From assembly GCA_018971415.1 (NCBI GenBank), contig JAGXAW010000004.1:1-64000 (forward strand): a stretch of 64,000 bases of DNA, in the 5' to 3' direction. A program made the position numbers and the translations under genes. This DNA is from Betaproteobacteria bacterium. GTDB lineage: Bacteria > Pseudomonadota > Gammaproteobacteria > Burkholderiales > Ferrovaceae. Shown piece by piece: positions 44,270 to 54,965 of the stretch. The stretch's first letter is position 1. The number at the start of each line of letters is the position of its first letter. Under the pieces are notes generated by a model. That model had not been told where the DNA came from, made no database searches, and worked only from the letters and a program-made list of their open reading frames with translations.

Positions 44270-46524
44270 TTGCTCAAGAGTTAGAAGTTAGCCTACATAT
44301 GGCCTTTGTGGATGCGAGACAAAAGCGCCACGAATTTATTACTGTTGAGCATTTACTGCTGGCTTTAATGGATAACCCATCGGCGATGGAAGTATTAAGA
44401 GCCTGTGGAGCGGATATTGAAGTTCTAAGAAAAGAGCTTGATGGTTTTGTTCACGAACATACTCCTGTTGTTCCAGGTGATGATGAAGTGGATACCCAAC
44501 CTACCTTAGGTTTTCAACGTGTTATTCAGCGAGCTATATTGCACGTACAGTCCTCGGGTAAAAAAGAGGTCACCGGCGCCAACGTATTGGTTGCTATATT
44601 TGGTGAGAAGGACTCCCATGCTGTGTATTATCTGCAACAACAGGGAATCACCCGACTTGATGCAGTGAATTATGTGGCTCATGGTATTGCTAAGGTTCAA
44701 GGTGCTGCACAGAAAGAAGAAGCTGCTGCTGAGCAAGAAACAGAGGGTCAAAGCTCTGGGGCGTTAAGTAATTTTGCATTGAATCTCAACGCCCAAGTGA
44801 GTGCCGGTAAAATTGATCCGTTAATTGGCCGTGACAAAGAGGTTGAGCGCGTCATTCAAGTCCTCTGTCGTCGTCGAAAAAATAACCCCTTGTTGGTGGG
44901 TGAGGCAGGAGTCGGTAAAACGGCTATCGCTGAAGGATTGGCCTCCCGTATTGTCTCAGGAGATATCCCCCAAATTCTGGCAGAGGCGACGGTTTATTCC
45001 CTTGATATGGGTGCTTTGTTAGCAGGAACCAAATACCGTGGTGATTTTGAACAGCGCTTAAAAGCGGTACTCAAACAATTGCAAGATGACCCTAACAGCA
45101 TTTTGTTTATTGATGAAATCCATACATTAATTGGTGCCGGAGCCGCTTCTGGAGGCACTTTGGATGCATCAAACCTTCTTAAGCCTGCACTCTCTAAAGG
45201 CAGTTTAAGATGTATCGGTGCCACCACTTACACTGAATATCGAGGTATTTTTGAGAAGGATCATGCTCTTTCTCGACGTTTCCAGAAAATTGATGTGGTT
45301 GAACCCTCTATTGAAGAAACCGTTCAGATACTCAAAGGACTCAAATCTCGTTTTGAGCAGCATCATGGGGTACGTTACTCAGAAACAGCGTTGTCCTCAG
45401 CCGCTGAGCTCTCAGCCAGGTTTATTAATGATCGCCATTTACCCGATAAGGCTATTGATGTGATTGATGAGGCAGGCGCAGCTCAACGTATTCTGCCCAA
45501 ATCCAAACAACGAAAAGTGATTGGAAAATCTGAAATTGAGGATATTGTCGCTAAAATTGCACGTATTCCTCCACGCAATATTTCCAATGACGACCGAAGT
45601 GCTTTAAAAACCTTAGACCGAGATCTTAAGTCAGTGGTTTTTGGTCAAGACAAAGCCATTGAAGCACTCTCAGCTGCCATTAAAATGGCAAGAAGCGGTC
45701 TTGGCAATCCTCAAAAACCTATTGGTTCTTTCTTGTTTTCTGGACCCACCGGAGTGGGTAAAACAGAAGTAGCAAGACAGCTTGCTTACACCTTAGGCGT
45801 TGAACTCATTCGCTTTGACATGTCCGAATATATGGAGCCGCATGCTGTGTCAAGACTAATTGGCGCGCCACCTGGCTATGTGGGCTTTGATCAAGGCGGT
45901 CAGTTAACCGAAGCCATTACCAAACACCCTTACTCCGTCTTGTTATTGGACGAGATAGAAAAAGCCCATCCGGACATTTACAACATATTGTTGCAAGTGA
46001 TGGATCATGGCACTTTAACTGACAATAATGGTAGACGGGCCGATTTCAGAAATACCGTAATCATAATGACGACCAATGCGGGTGCGCAGGTTTTAACAAA
46101 AAATACCTTAGGTTTTGTGGAAAGTAAGAGCCAAGGTGATGAAATGGCTGATATTAAACGCCTCTTTACCCCTGAGTTTAGAAACCGTATCGATGCCATT
46201 ATTTCCTTTGCTCCTTTAGATAAGAATGTTATTTTGCGCGTTGTCGATAAGTTCTTATTGCAATTGGAAAACCAGCTACAAGAGAAACGAGTGGAAGTTA
46301 ATTTCACCGATAACTTGCGTGATTTCTTGGCCGACAAAGGCTTTGATCCCTTGATGGGGGCAAGACCGATGGCAAGACTGATTCAAGATACCATTCGTCG
46401 AGCGCTGGCAGATGAGTTACTCTTTGGTCGACTCTCCGGTGGTGGGAAAGTGACCATTGATGTGGATCAAGAGGGGCAGGTTCAACTTCGTTTTGATGAA
46501 ACTGAAGAAGTCAGTATCAATTAA
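44266..46524 (+). CDS. clpA: ATP-dependent Clp protease ATP-binding subunit ClpA
   Basis: Two AAA+ modules: [15 protein letters not shown] and [15 protein letters not shown]; start at 44266 overlaps clpS stop (ATGA). Confidence 0.98.
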   Translation: MIAQELEVSLHMAFVDARQKRHEFITVEHLLLALMDNPSAMEVLRACGADIEVLRKELDGFVHEHTPVVPGDDEVDTQPTLGFQRVIQRAILHVQSSGKKEVTGANVLVAIFGEKDSHAVYYLQQQGITRLDAVNYVAHGIAKVQGAAQKEEAAAEQETEGQSSGALSNFALNLNAQVSAGKIDPLIGRDKEVERVIQVLCRRRKNNPLLVGEAGVGKTAIAEGLASRIVSGDIPQILAEATVYSLDMGALLAGTKYRGDFEQRLKAVLKQLQDDPNSILFIDEIHTLIGAGAASGGTLDASNLLKPALSKGSLRCIGATTYTEYRGIFEKDHALSRRFQKIDVVEPSIEETVQILKGLKSRFEQHHGVRYSETALSSAAELSARFINDRHLPDKAIDVIDEAGAAQRILPKSKQRKVIGKSEIEDIVAKIARIPPRNISNDDRSALKTLDRDLKSVVFGQDKAIEALSAAIKMARSGLGNPQKPIGSFLFSGPTGVGKTEVARQLAYTLGVELIRFDMSEYMEPHAVSRLIGAPPGYVGFDQGGQLTEAITKHPYSVLLLDEIEKAHPDIYNILLQVMDHGTLTDNNGRRADFRNTVIIMTTNAGAQVLTKNTLGFVESKSQGDEMADIKRLFTPEFRNRIDAIISFAPLDKNVILRVVDKFLLQLENQLQEKRVEVNFTDNLRDFLADKGFDPLMGARPMARLIQDTIRRALADELLFGRLSGGGKVTIDVDQEGQVQLRFDETEEVSIN

Positions 46525-46540
46525 CTCGAGAATAAGCCTT

Positions 46541-47335
46541 TTACACTGCCACTGCCATCGCAATATGCGGATGGCACTGGTAGTTGTGAATAACGAAATC
46601 CTCAAATCGGTAATCAAATAGGCTCTGAGGGCGGCGTGTAATCTCTAAAGTGGGCAGTGGATAAGGCTCACGAGTGAGCTGCTCTTTAATCGCATCCACA
46701 TGATTGGTATAAATATGGCAATCCCCTCCAGTCCAAACAAACTCCCCAACCTCTAAATCACATTGTTGCGCCATCATATGGGTGAGTAGTGCGTAGGAGG
46801 CGATATTAAATGGCACTCCTAATCCCGCATCAGCAGAGCGCTGATAGAGCTGACAGGAGAGTTTTCCTTCAGCCACATAAAATTGAAATAGCAAATGACA
46901 AGGCGGCAGAGCCATATTGCTCACTTCGCCCACATTCCAGGCGGAGACAATGAGTCGTCTTGAATCGGGATTGGTTTTAATTTGTTTAACGACTTGAGAT
47001 ATTTGATCAATCACTGTACCGTCTGCGGCTTGCCACTCACGCCATTGTTTACCGTACACTGGACCAAGATTGCCATTTTCGTCGGCCCACTCATCCCAAA
47101 TACTGACACCATTTTCTTTAAGATAGCGAATGTTTGTGTCACCCGATAAAAACCAAATTAATTCGTGAATAATGGAGCGTAAATGAAGTTTTTTGGTGGT
47201 TACTAAGGGAAAGCCTGCCCCCAAATCAAAACGCATTTGGTAACCGAAAGTACTGATGGTGCCCGTTCCGGTACGATCTGTTTTGGTCGTCCCGTGCGTC
47301 ATAATATGTTGTAAAAAATCTAGATACTGTCGCAT
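46541..47335 (-). CDS. thyA: Thymidylate synthase
   Basis: [51 protein letters not shown]. Confidence 0.98.
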   Translation of the reverse strand: MRQYLDFLQHIMTHGTTKTDRTGTGTISTFGYQMRFDLGAGFPLVTTKKLHLRSIIHELIWFLSGDTNIRYLKENGVSIWDEWADENGNLGPVYGKQWREWQAADGTVIDQISQVVKQIKTNPDSRRLIVSAWNVGEVSNMALPPCHLLFQFYVAEGKLSCQLYQRSADAGLGVPFNIASYALLTHMMAQQCDLEVGEFVWTGGDCHIYTNHVDAIKEQLTREPYPLPTLEITRRPQSLFDYRFEDFVIHNYQCHPHIAMAVAV

Positions 47336-47358
47336 GGCATCATGATAACATCATCTTT

Positions 47359-48819
47359 ATGAAAAATGATCACTTTACATTGCCCCAATGGCATTGGTTG
47401 CAAGGCCAACATAAAGCTTGTCCTTTAATTGTTTATATTGTCGCTGATTTACCAAAGCTGACCCAAATCCCTCAGGCCGATCTTCTTAAAAATGTTATTC
47501 GCCAGAGAAAAATGGAGCTTAATGCCGCCTTAAAAGAGGGCATATTGGCTACCGATTCCATGGGTACGACTTTTTATTGGGTCAGCATTGAAACGCAGCA
47601 AGAGGCTTTTCAAGTGCATTCTGCCTTGGCAAAAGTGGTAAAACAGTTGCATTCCTTATCCTTAGAAGAGGTGGTTTTAGAAATAGTGGGGGAGAATGCC
47701 AAACGTATTGCAGCCACTGTGTTGTATGTTGCCTTGGTCAACAATGCCCAACTGGTGGAACGAAAAGCCGGTAGTAAAAAAGTATGGCGGCAGATTTATT
47801 TGAAGGCACCCCAAAGTACCCAGGATCTTTGCCAAAAGGCGGCTCTATTAGCGAATGCCAATACACTGACCCGTTACCTAACGGTTAAAGCGCCTAATGA
47901 GCTTAATCCTGTGGCTTACCGAAAATACCTTAAAGAGTTTTCCAGAAGCCACAAATTAGACTATGAGGAATGGGATGAAGCGCGCTTACAAAAAATCGGG
48001 GCTGGCGCCTTTCTGTCAGTTTCACAGGGCAGTAACAACCGTGGAGCAGCCATTGTCAAAATCAGTTATCGGCCTAAGCGGGCTAAAAACACAATCGCTT
48101 TAGTGGGAAAAGGTATTTGTTTTGATACGGGGGGACACAATTTAAAGCCAGCCCGATATATGCATAATATGCATGAGGACATGAATGGTTCTGCTGTGGT
48201 GTTGGGTATTCTCAAGGCCGCCCTCGACTTGTCTCTAGATGTGGCCATTGACGCTTGGTTTGCTATTGCAGAAAACCACTTAAGTCCCAATGCCTACAAA
48301 CAAAATGATGTGGTTACCGCTTTAAACGGGGTAAGTATTGAAATTGTTCACACTGACGCTGAGGGGCGCATGGTGTTGGCAGATACACTGACCTTAGCGG
48401 AAAGAGAAAAACCTAACCTGATTATTGATTTTGCGACTTTAACGGGCAGTATGCACGTTGCACTGGGTGCTCGCATGAGCGGTATATTTGTTAATCGCCC
48501 TGAAATGGCGAATCTGGCTGTAGAAGTTGGCCAGTTAATGGGGGAGAGAGTGGTATGTTTCCCGGCCCCCAGTGATTATGACGAAGCCCTAAGTAGCCAG
48601 GTGGCTGATGTAAAACAATGCACCTTAACGGGTGAAGCGGACCATATTTTGGCAGTGCGTTTTTTGTCTAAGTTTATTAATCATACTCCATGGATCCATA
48701 TGGATTTATCGGCATCGCGCAATGAGGGGGGGTTAGGAGCCCTCTTGTCTGATGTCACTGGCTTTGGTGTGCTGTGGGGTGCACAATTTATAGACAGTTG
48801 GGGTAAAAAAGAGCTATAA
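47359..48819 (+). CDS. Leucyl aminopeptidase family protein (M17)
   Basis: LVGKGICFDTGGHNLKP, HTDAEGRMVLADTLTLAE. Confidence 0.94.
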   Translation: MKNDHFTLPQWHWLQGQHKACPLIVYIVADLPKLTQIPQADLLKNVIRQRKMELNAALKEGILATDSMGTTFYWVSIETQQEAFQVHSALAKVVKQLHSLSLEEVVLEIVGENAKRIAATVLYVALVNNAQLVERKAGSKKVWRQIYLKAPQSTQDLCQKAALLANANTLTRYLTVKAPNELNPVAYRKYLKEFSRSHKLDYEEWDEARLQKIGAGAFLSVSQGSNNRGAAIVKISYRPKRAKNTIALVGKGICFDTGGHNLKPARYMHNMHEDMNGSAVVLGILKAALDLSLDVAIDAWFAIAENHLSPNAYKQNDVVTALNGVSIEIVHTDAEGRMVLADTLTLAEREKPNLIIDFATLTGSMHVALGARMSGIFVNRPEMANLAVEVGQLMGERVVCFPAPSDYDEALSSQVADVKQCTLTGEADHILAVRFLSKFINHTPWIHMDLSASRNEGGLGALLSDVTGFGVLWGAQFIDSWGKKEL

Positions 48820-48851
48820 TCAAAATCTTAGATAAGTAAGTGCAATAAAAG

Positions 48852-48872
48852 TGGGCCTCGAGCCCATTTTTT
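48852..48872 (+). terminator. Terminator-like hairpin in the rimP leader
   Basis: TGGGC-ctcga-GCCCA followed by TTTTTTATT, between the M17 gene and rimP. Confidence 0.65.
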
Positions 48873-48905
48873 ATTGGTGGTTTAGTCGCCAACGAGGAAA
48901 ACACA

Positions 48906-49346
48906 GTGCAACTCTCCGCAGTGGACAGTTTAATTGAGAAAATTGTTACCGGTATGTCCTTTGAGTGCGTGGATATTGAGCGCTCGGGAAGAGGTTTGCT
49001 GCGTGTATTCATCGACTCGCCTAACGGTATTACGGTGGATGATTGTGCGCTTGTTAGCAATCAGTTAACGCGTGCCTTTGCCGTTGAAGGGGTGGATTTT
49101 GATCGATTGGAGATATCCTCTCCAGGGTTAGATCGACCGTTGAAGAAGCCGGCTGATTTTGAGCGCTTCCTGATGAGTGAAGTGAAGTTAAAAACCCGTG
49201 TGCCGCGGAATGGGCAACGCAATTTTGTTGGGCAATTGGTCAGTGCTGATAGTGATGCTATCGGTCTGTTGGTTGAGGGTTCTCAGGAGCCTTTGTTAAT
49301 TGAGTACGCTGATATTGAACGTGCTCATTTGGTACCGGAATTTTAG
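48906..49346 (+). CDS. rimP: Ribosome maturation factor RimP
   Basis: [55 protein letters not shown] start. Confidence 0.95.
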   Translation: MQLSAVDSLIEKIVTGMSFECVDIERSGRGLLRVFIDSPNGITVDDCALVSNQLTRAFAVEGVDFDRLEISSPGLDRPLKKPADFERFLMSEVKLKTRVPRNGQRNFVGQLVSADSDAIGLLVEGSQEPLLIEYADIERAHLVPEF

Positions 49347-49356
49347 TGAGGAAAAT

Positions 49357-50832
49357 ATGAGCAAAGATGTACTGTTATTAGTTGATGCTCTGGCTCGAGA
49401 AAAAAACGTAGAGCCTGATATTGTTTTTACTGCCCTTGAGCTGGCTTTGGCTTCTGCGACCAGAAAAAAATTTGGTGAGGAAGACTTCGATGTTCGAGTG
49501 AGTATCGACCGACAAACGGGTGATTTTTCCTCTTACCGTGTGTGGCGCGTGGTTAACGACTCAGACTGGTTGTCTGAATTTCAAGAGATGCCTCTCTCGC
49601 AAGCAAAGTTACAGTATCCCGATATCGAAGCGGGAGACGTTATTGAGGAGCCTTTAGAGTCTATCGATTTTGGGCGAATTGGAGCGCAAGCTGCAAAACA
49701 AGTGATTTTCCAGAAAATTCGTGACGCAGAGCGTGAACAAATTCTCAATGATTTTCTTGAGCGCAAAGACTTTTTAGTAACGGGTACCGTCAAGCGTATG
49801 GACCGTGGTAGTGCTATTGTTGAATCAGGCCGCATTGAAGCAATTCTTCCGCGTGATCAAATGATTCAAAAAGAAAACCTTAGAGTGGGCGATCGTGTGC
49901 GTGGATATCTTCTTCGTGTGGATCGTGGTGGACGTGGGCCGCAATTGGTTTTATCAAGAGTGGCTCCAGAATTTATTGTTAAATTGTTTGAACTCGAAGT
50001 ACCTGAGATCGAAGAAGGGCTTCTCGAAATTAAATCAGCCGCCCGCGATCCTGGTATTCGCGCCAAAATTGCGGTCAAGTCAAATGACCGTCGCTTAGAT
50101 CCAATTGGTACCTGTGTAGGGATGAGAGGCTCTCGTGTTCAAGCGGTCACCGGAGAGTTAGGTGGTGAGCGTGTTGATATCGTTCTATGGTCTGAAGACC
50201 CAGCTCAGTTTGTTATCAATGCCTTAGCTCCGGCTGAAGTTAATTCTATCCGTGTTGATGAGGACAAACACAGTATGGATGTGGTGGTAGACGAAGAGCA
50301 GTTGGCTCTCGCCATTGGTCGCAGTGGTCAAAATGTGCGTCTTGCCTCTGAGCTCACTGGTTGGGAGCTCAACATCATGACTGAGGCTCAGGCAAGAGAA
50401 AAAGATGATGTGGAATCTTCTCATTTAAGAGATTTGTTTGTCTCACGACTTGATGTTGATGAGGAAGTTGCTGATATCTTAATTCAAGAGGGGTTTAGTT
50501 CTCTTGAAGAGGTAGCGTATGTACCGCTCAATGAAATGCTCGAGATTGAAGCTTTTGACGAAGATACTGTTAACGAACTGCGGGCCCGTGCTCGTAATGC
50601 GCTTTTAACAGAGGCAATTGCGTCAGAAGAAAAAGTTGAGCATGCGGCTGAAGATTTGCAAAACATGAAGGGTATGGACAGTGAAACAGCCCACCTTCTT
50701 GCAAATAACGGGATCACCACGATTCAAGAGTTGGCAGATCTTGCTACTGATGAATTATCTGAATTAACTGGACTGAATGAAGAGCGTGCGCGTGAATTAA
50801 TCATGACAGCACGTGCTCCTTTATTCGAGTAA
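49357..50832 (+). CDS. nusA: Transcription termination/antitermination protein NusA
   Basis: [30 protein letters not shown]-type KH motif ([15 protein letters not shown]), C-terminal acidic repeats; start adjusted to MSKDVLLL. Confidence 0.97.
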   Translation: MSKDVLLLVDALAREKNVEPDIVFTALELALASATRKKFGEEDFDVRVSIDRQTGDFSSYRVWRVVNDSDWLSEFQEMPLSQAKLQYPDIEAGDVIEEPLESIDFGRIGAQAAKQVIFQKIRDAEREQILNDFLERKDFLVTGTVKRMDRGSAIVESGRIEAILPRDQMIQKENLRVGDRVRGYLLRVDRGGRGPQLVLSRVAPEFIVKLFELEVPEIEEGLLEIKSAARDPGIRAKIAVKSNDRRLDPIGTCVGMRGSRVQAVTGELGGERVDIVLWSEDPAQFVINALAPAEVNSIRVDEDKHSMDVVVDEEQLALAIGRSGQNVRLASELTGWELNIMTEAQAREKDDVESSHLRDLFVSRLDVDEEVADILIQEGFSSLEEVAYVPLNEMLEIEAFDEDTVNELRARARNALLTEAIASEEKVEHAAEDLQNMKGMDSETAHLLANNGITTIQELADLATDELSELTGLNEERARELIMTARAPLFE

Positions 50833-50849
50833 GGCCATGGAGACCTTAA

Positions 50850-53660
50850 ATGGCAAAAACAAACGTTCTGGATTTTGCAAATGAACTCAAAGTCACACCT
50901 GAGACACTGATCGAACAGTTAAGTGCGGCGGGGGTTAAAAAGGCCTCTGCTGAGGACACTTTGACTGAAAAAGACAAAACTCAATTGTTGGAGTATCTGC
51001 GTGAGCAACATGGACGCAGTGAGCCTAAAACTAGAATTACGCTGACGCGCAAACAAACCACTGAAATTAAAAAAGCAGATGCGGCCACAGGTAAAGCAAG
51101 AACCATTCAAGTTGAGGTCAGAAAGAAGCGTGTTTTAGTCAAACGAGATGCCATGGATGTGAAGGCGGAAGATGAGTTACTAAGCCAACCATCGCCAGTT
51201 GTTGAGGCACCCGTTGAGACCGTACCTGAATCCCCTGTTGCAGAATCTTCCACCGAAGAAGCATTACCTGTTATTGAGACCGTTGAGGAACCCGTTGTTG
51301 CAGTAGAAGTTGTCAACACTGCGGCAGATGAGGGTAAGGATAGTACTGTTGAAGCCTCTCAAGAAAAAGTTGAAGAGCCCCAAAGCCCAGTGGATGAAGC
51401 CGTGCCTGCTAAGGGTAAGGTTATTAAGAAACCTTTTTCAGCGATCGATGATGACCAATTAGCCATTCGAGAGGCTGAAGCTAAGCGTCAGGCTGAGTTA
51501 CGTGCACTCCAAACAGCAGATTTACAAGCCAAGCAAGAGCGTATAAAAGCAAAGCGTGAGGCTGAAGAGAAAGCTCAAGCTGAGGCTCAAGCGGCATTGC
51601 TTGCTGCGGCGGAAAAAAATAAAGCGAAAACACTCAAACCTGAGAAAGCCAAAGAGGATAAAACTGGGACATTGCACCGTCCTGTCATTAGTGAGGCAGA
51701 GAAACCTCACGCCAAAAGAGGTAAAAAAGGTGTATCGGAGAAGCCAACGCAATGGGTTGATGAGGGTGTTAAGAAAAGAACCATCAAAACTCGCGGTGAC
51801 GTTCTTTCAGGAACTTCTGGTTGGCGTGATCCTAAGGCGCGTCACGCTAAAAAACATCAAGACAACAATCAACACGCCTTTTCTGCTCCGACCGAACCCA
51901 TCGTTCATGAGGTATTGATCCCTGAGACCATTACCGTTGCCGTATTGGCTCAAAAAATGGCGATTAAGGCAGCTGAAGTGATCAAAGCATTAATGAAAAT
52001 GGGCATGATGGTGACCATTAATCAAGTGTTAGACCAAGAGACGGCAATGATTGTGGTTGAGGATTTGGGGCATGTGGCAAAACCTGCGAAATTAGATGAT
52101 CCTGAGGCGCTGCTTGCAGAAACAGGGGCACAATTAGAGAATGCCGTGTTGGAGCCTAGAGCACCGGTTGTCACTGTTATGGGTCACGTTGATCATGGAA
52201 AAACCTCCTTACTGGATTACATAAGACGAACCAGAGTGGCGAGCGGCGAAGCTGGGGGGATAACCCAGCATATTGGGGCTTATCACGTTAATACCAGTAA
52301 AGGGATTGTGACTTTCTTAGACACACCCGGCCATGAGGCATTCACAGCAATGCGTGCTCGCGGTGCTCAAGTGACGGATATTGTTATTCTTGTGGTCGCA
52401 GCAGATGATGGTGTTATGCCGCAAACTATTGAAGCTATTCACCATATAAAAGCAGCCAAGGTGCCTGTGGTGGTGGCGGTAAACAAGATTGATAAACCGG
52501 AAGCTAACTACGAAAAAATTAAGTCTGAGCTTGTGGCTCATGAAATATTGCCGGAAGAATACGGTGGTGATGCCCAGTTTGTACCAGTATCGGCCAAAAC
52601 AGGGCAAGGAATTGATGATTTGTTGGACTCCATCTTGCTTCAAGCTGAAGTTCTTGAATTGAAAGCGCCGCGCAATACGCCTGCTAAAGGGATTGTGATT
52701 GAAGCTGAGCTTGATAAGGGTCGAGGCCCTGTGGCAACGGTATTAATTCAGTCAGGTACGCTCACTCGTGGCGACATGGTGCTGGCGGGTTCTTCCTTTG
52801 GTCGTGTACGTGCTATGTTAGATGAAACAGGTCACCCTATTGAAAAGGCAGGTCCCTCTATTCCTGTGGAGATTCAAGGCCTCACTGAGGTCCCTGTGGC
52901 AGGTGAAGAGCTGATTGTATTAAATGATGAGAGAAAAGCCCGTGAAATCGCTCTTTTCAGGCAAGGCAAGTTCCGTGATGTTAAACTTGCTAAGCAACAG
53001 GCTGCTAAGCTTGAGAACATGTTTGAACAGATGGGTGAGGCGGGGACTAAAGTCCTGTCCATTATCATTAAGGCAGATGTTCAAGGTTCCTACGAAGCGT
53101 TGTCGCAATCCTTACAAAAACTCTCAACTGAAGAGGTGCGCGTAAATGTGGTTCACGCCGCTGTAGGTGGAATTACTGAATCTGATGTGAATCTGGCTTT
53201 GGCCTCCAAAGCGGTGATTATTGGTTTTAACACCCGAGCTGACGCCACTGCCAGAAAGCTTATAGCAAGTAGTGGTGTGGACGTTCGCTACTATGACATC
53301 ATTTATGCTGCGGTAGATGATGTGAAACTGGCTCTCTCTGGGATGCTCTCACCGGACCGTAAAGAAAACATTATTGGTCTTGTTGAAATTCGAGAGGTTT
53401 TCCGAATCTCTAAAGTTGGATCAGTGGCGGGATGTTATGTGCTAGAGGGCATGGTGAAACGGGGTTCAGGAGTACGATTGCTGCGTGACAACGTAGTTAT
53501 CCATTCTGGTGAATTGGATTCATTAAAGCGCTTTAAAGATGATGTGCGTGAAGTGAAATCAGGCTTTGAGTGCGGGCTGTCCTTGAAAAACTACAATGAC
53601 ATTCATGTGGGTGATAGGCTAGAAGTTTTTGAAGTGGTGGAAGTGGCTCGTTCACTTTAA
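50850..53660 (+). CDS. infB: Translation initiation factor IF-2
   Basis: [50 protein letters not shown]. Confidence 0.98.
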   Translation: MAKTNVLDFANELKVTPETLIEQLSAAGVKKASAEDTLTEKDKTQLLEYLREQHGRSEPKTRITLTRKQTTEIKKADAATGKARTIQVEVRKKRVLVKRDAMDVKAEDELLSQPSPVVEAPVETVPESPVAESSTEEALPVIETVEEPVVAVEVVNTAADEGKDSTVEASQEKVEEPQSPVDEAVPAKGKVIKKPFSAIDDDQLAIREAEAKRQAELRALQTADLQAKQERIKAKREAEEKAQAEAQAALLAAAEKNKAKTLKPEKAKEDKTGTLHRPVISEAEKPHAKRGKKGVSEKPTQWVDEGVKKRTIKTRGDVLSGTSGWRDPKARHAKKHQDNNQHAFSAPTEPIVHEVLIPETITVAVLAQKMAIKAAEVIKALMKMGMMVTINQVLDQETAMIVVEDLGHVAKPAKLDDPEALLAETGAQLENAVLEPRAPVVTVMGHVDHGKTSLLDYIRRTRVASGEAGGITQHIGAYHVNTSKGIVTFLDTPGHEAFTAMRARGAQVTDIVILVVAADDGVMPQTIEAIHHIKAAKVPVVVAVNKIDKPEANYEKIKSELVAHEILPEEYGGDAQFVPVSAKTGQGIDDLLDSILLQAEVLELKAPRNTPAKGIVIEAELDKGRGPVATVLIQSGTLTRGDMVLAGSSFGRVRAMLDETGHPIEKAGPSIPVEIQGLTEVPVAGEELIVLNDERKAREIALFRQGKFRDVKLAKQQAAKLENMFEQMGEAGTKVLSIIIKADVQGSYEALSQSLQKLSTEEVRVNVVHAAVGGITESDVNLALASKAVIIGFNTRADATARKLIASSGVDVRYYDIIYAAVDDVKLALSGMLSPDRKENIIGLVEIREVFRISKVGSVAGCYVLEGMVKRGSGVRLLRDNVVIHSGELDSLKRFKDDVREVKSGFECGLSLKNYNDIHVGDRLEVFEVVEVARSL

Positions 53661-53665
53661 TCCTC

Positions 53666-54034
53666 ATGGCAAATTTTCCGCGTTCAAGACGAATTGGTGA
53701 TCAAATTCAAAGAGATCTCTCTGAGATACTCAGACGGGATTTTCGTGATCCTCGTCTTGGCATGGTGACCATAACCGAAGTGGATGTATCACGGGATTTT
53801 TCTCATGCAACCATTTACATCAGCTCCTTACAAGGTGAAGAGATATTGAAGGATTCAATTATCGCTTTAACTGAGGGAGCGGGTTATTTGCGCTCTTTGT
53901 TAGGAAAAAGACTCTCTTTACGTGTCTTGCCTCAATTGCATTTTGTTCCTGACACGACTCTTGATCGTGCGATTAGTTTAAGCACATTGATTGATCAAGC
54001 CATCGCTGATGACAGCAAACATCCCAAAGATTAA
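53666..54034 (+). CDS. rbfA: Ribosome-binding factor A
   Basis: RRIGDQIQRDLSEILRRDFRDPRLGMVTITEVDVSRDFSHATIYIS. Confidence 0.96.
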   Translation: MANFPRSRRIGDQIQRDLSEILRRDFRDPRLGMVTITEVDVSRDFSHATIYISSLQGEEILKDSIIALTEGAGYLRSLLGKRLSLRVLPQLHFVPDTTLDRAISLSTLIDQAIADDSKHPKD

Positions 54035-54944
54035 GTCAACTCAGCAAGTTAAAATGCCTCTTGAGGATGTTTCTGGGGTCCTCTTATTTAATAAACCCTT
54101 TGGTTTGAGCTCAAACACAGCGCTACAAAGAGTAAGACATTTGTTGCGTGCCAAAAAAGCTGGACACACAGGAACGCTGGACCCTCATGCCACTGGGTTA
54201 TTGCCAATTTGTTTTGGTGAGTCAACCAAGTTCTCCCAATGGATTTTGGATGCCCCTAAGGGCTATATTGCAACGCTAAAGCTTGGGTTTGTCAGTGATA
54301 CGCTAGATGGTGAAGGTGAAATTACTCAGCAGGGGAAGGCCCCTAGCGATTTGCCTTTCATTGAGCAGGTCTTAAGCAGTTTTCTTGGAAGTTCAGAACA
54401 AATTCCCCCTATGCATGCTGCGATTAAGCATCAAGGTAAGCCTTTATACAGTTATGCTCGATCTGGGCAAACTGTTGAGCGAACCGCAAGAAGGATAGAG
54501 ATTACCAGCTGTCGCTTACTTTCTGTTGATGAGGATGTTTTACGGATTGAATGCCTGGTCAGTAAAGGAACTTATATTCGTGTTTTGGCCTCTGAGATAG
54601 GAGAAAAACTAGGCTGTGGGGCTTATTTGATGGCCCTAGAACGAGTTAGCACGGGTCCTTATCACCTTGACGAGGCCGTGGATTTAGAGTCTCTTATTGG
54701 CCTTACTGAACAGCAAAGACGAGAGCGACTATTGCCCGTTGATACTTTATTATCAGGAGTCCCCAGTTTAATTGTGGACGAGCATACAGCTCAAAACATA
54801 CTTTGTGGGCGAGTGACGACCAATAACTCGCTGTCCTCAAACCCTGGTATTTATAGAGTTTACTCGAATCAAAATCGGTTTTTGGGTTTATGTGAAATAA
54901 GTTTAGAACATAAACTTCGTGCTATTCGATTAATGGCAACTTAA
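53991..54944 (+). CDS. truB: tRNA pseudouridine(55) synthase TruB
   Basis: GVLLFNKPFGLSSNTALQRVR, GHTGTLDPHATGLLPICFGESTKF; start uncertain (53991, 54009 or 54054). Confidence 0.95.
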   Translation: MIKPSLMTANIPKIKSTQQVKMPLEDVSGVLLFNKPFGLSSNTALQRVRHLLRAKKAGHTGTLDPHATGLLPICFGESTKFSQWILDAPKGYIATLKLGFVSDTLDGEGEITQQGKAPSDLPFIEQVLSSFLGSSEQIPPMHAAIKHQGKPLYSYARSGQTVERTARRIEITSCRLLSVDEDVLRIECLVSKGTYIRVLASEIGEKLGCGAYLMALERVSTGPYHLDEAVDLESLIGLTEQQRRERLLPVDTLLSGVPSLIVDEHTAQNILCGRVTTNNSLSSNPGIYRVYSNQNRFLGLCEISLEHKLRAIRLMAT

Positions 54945-54965
54945 TCTTAAAAGTGAGTTAATACT

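Noticed and set aside
50919-53145. Several ORFs of 60-120 aa inside infB on both strands
   Set aside because: Out-of-frame shadows of a long, clearly conserved gene with repetitive Lys/Glu/Ala composition
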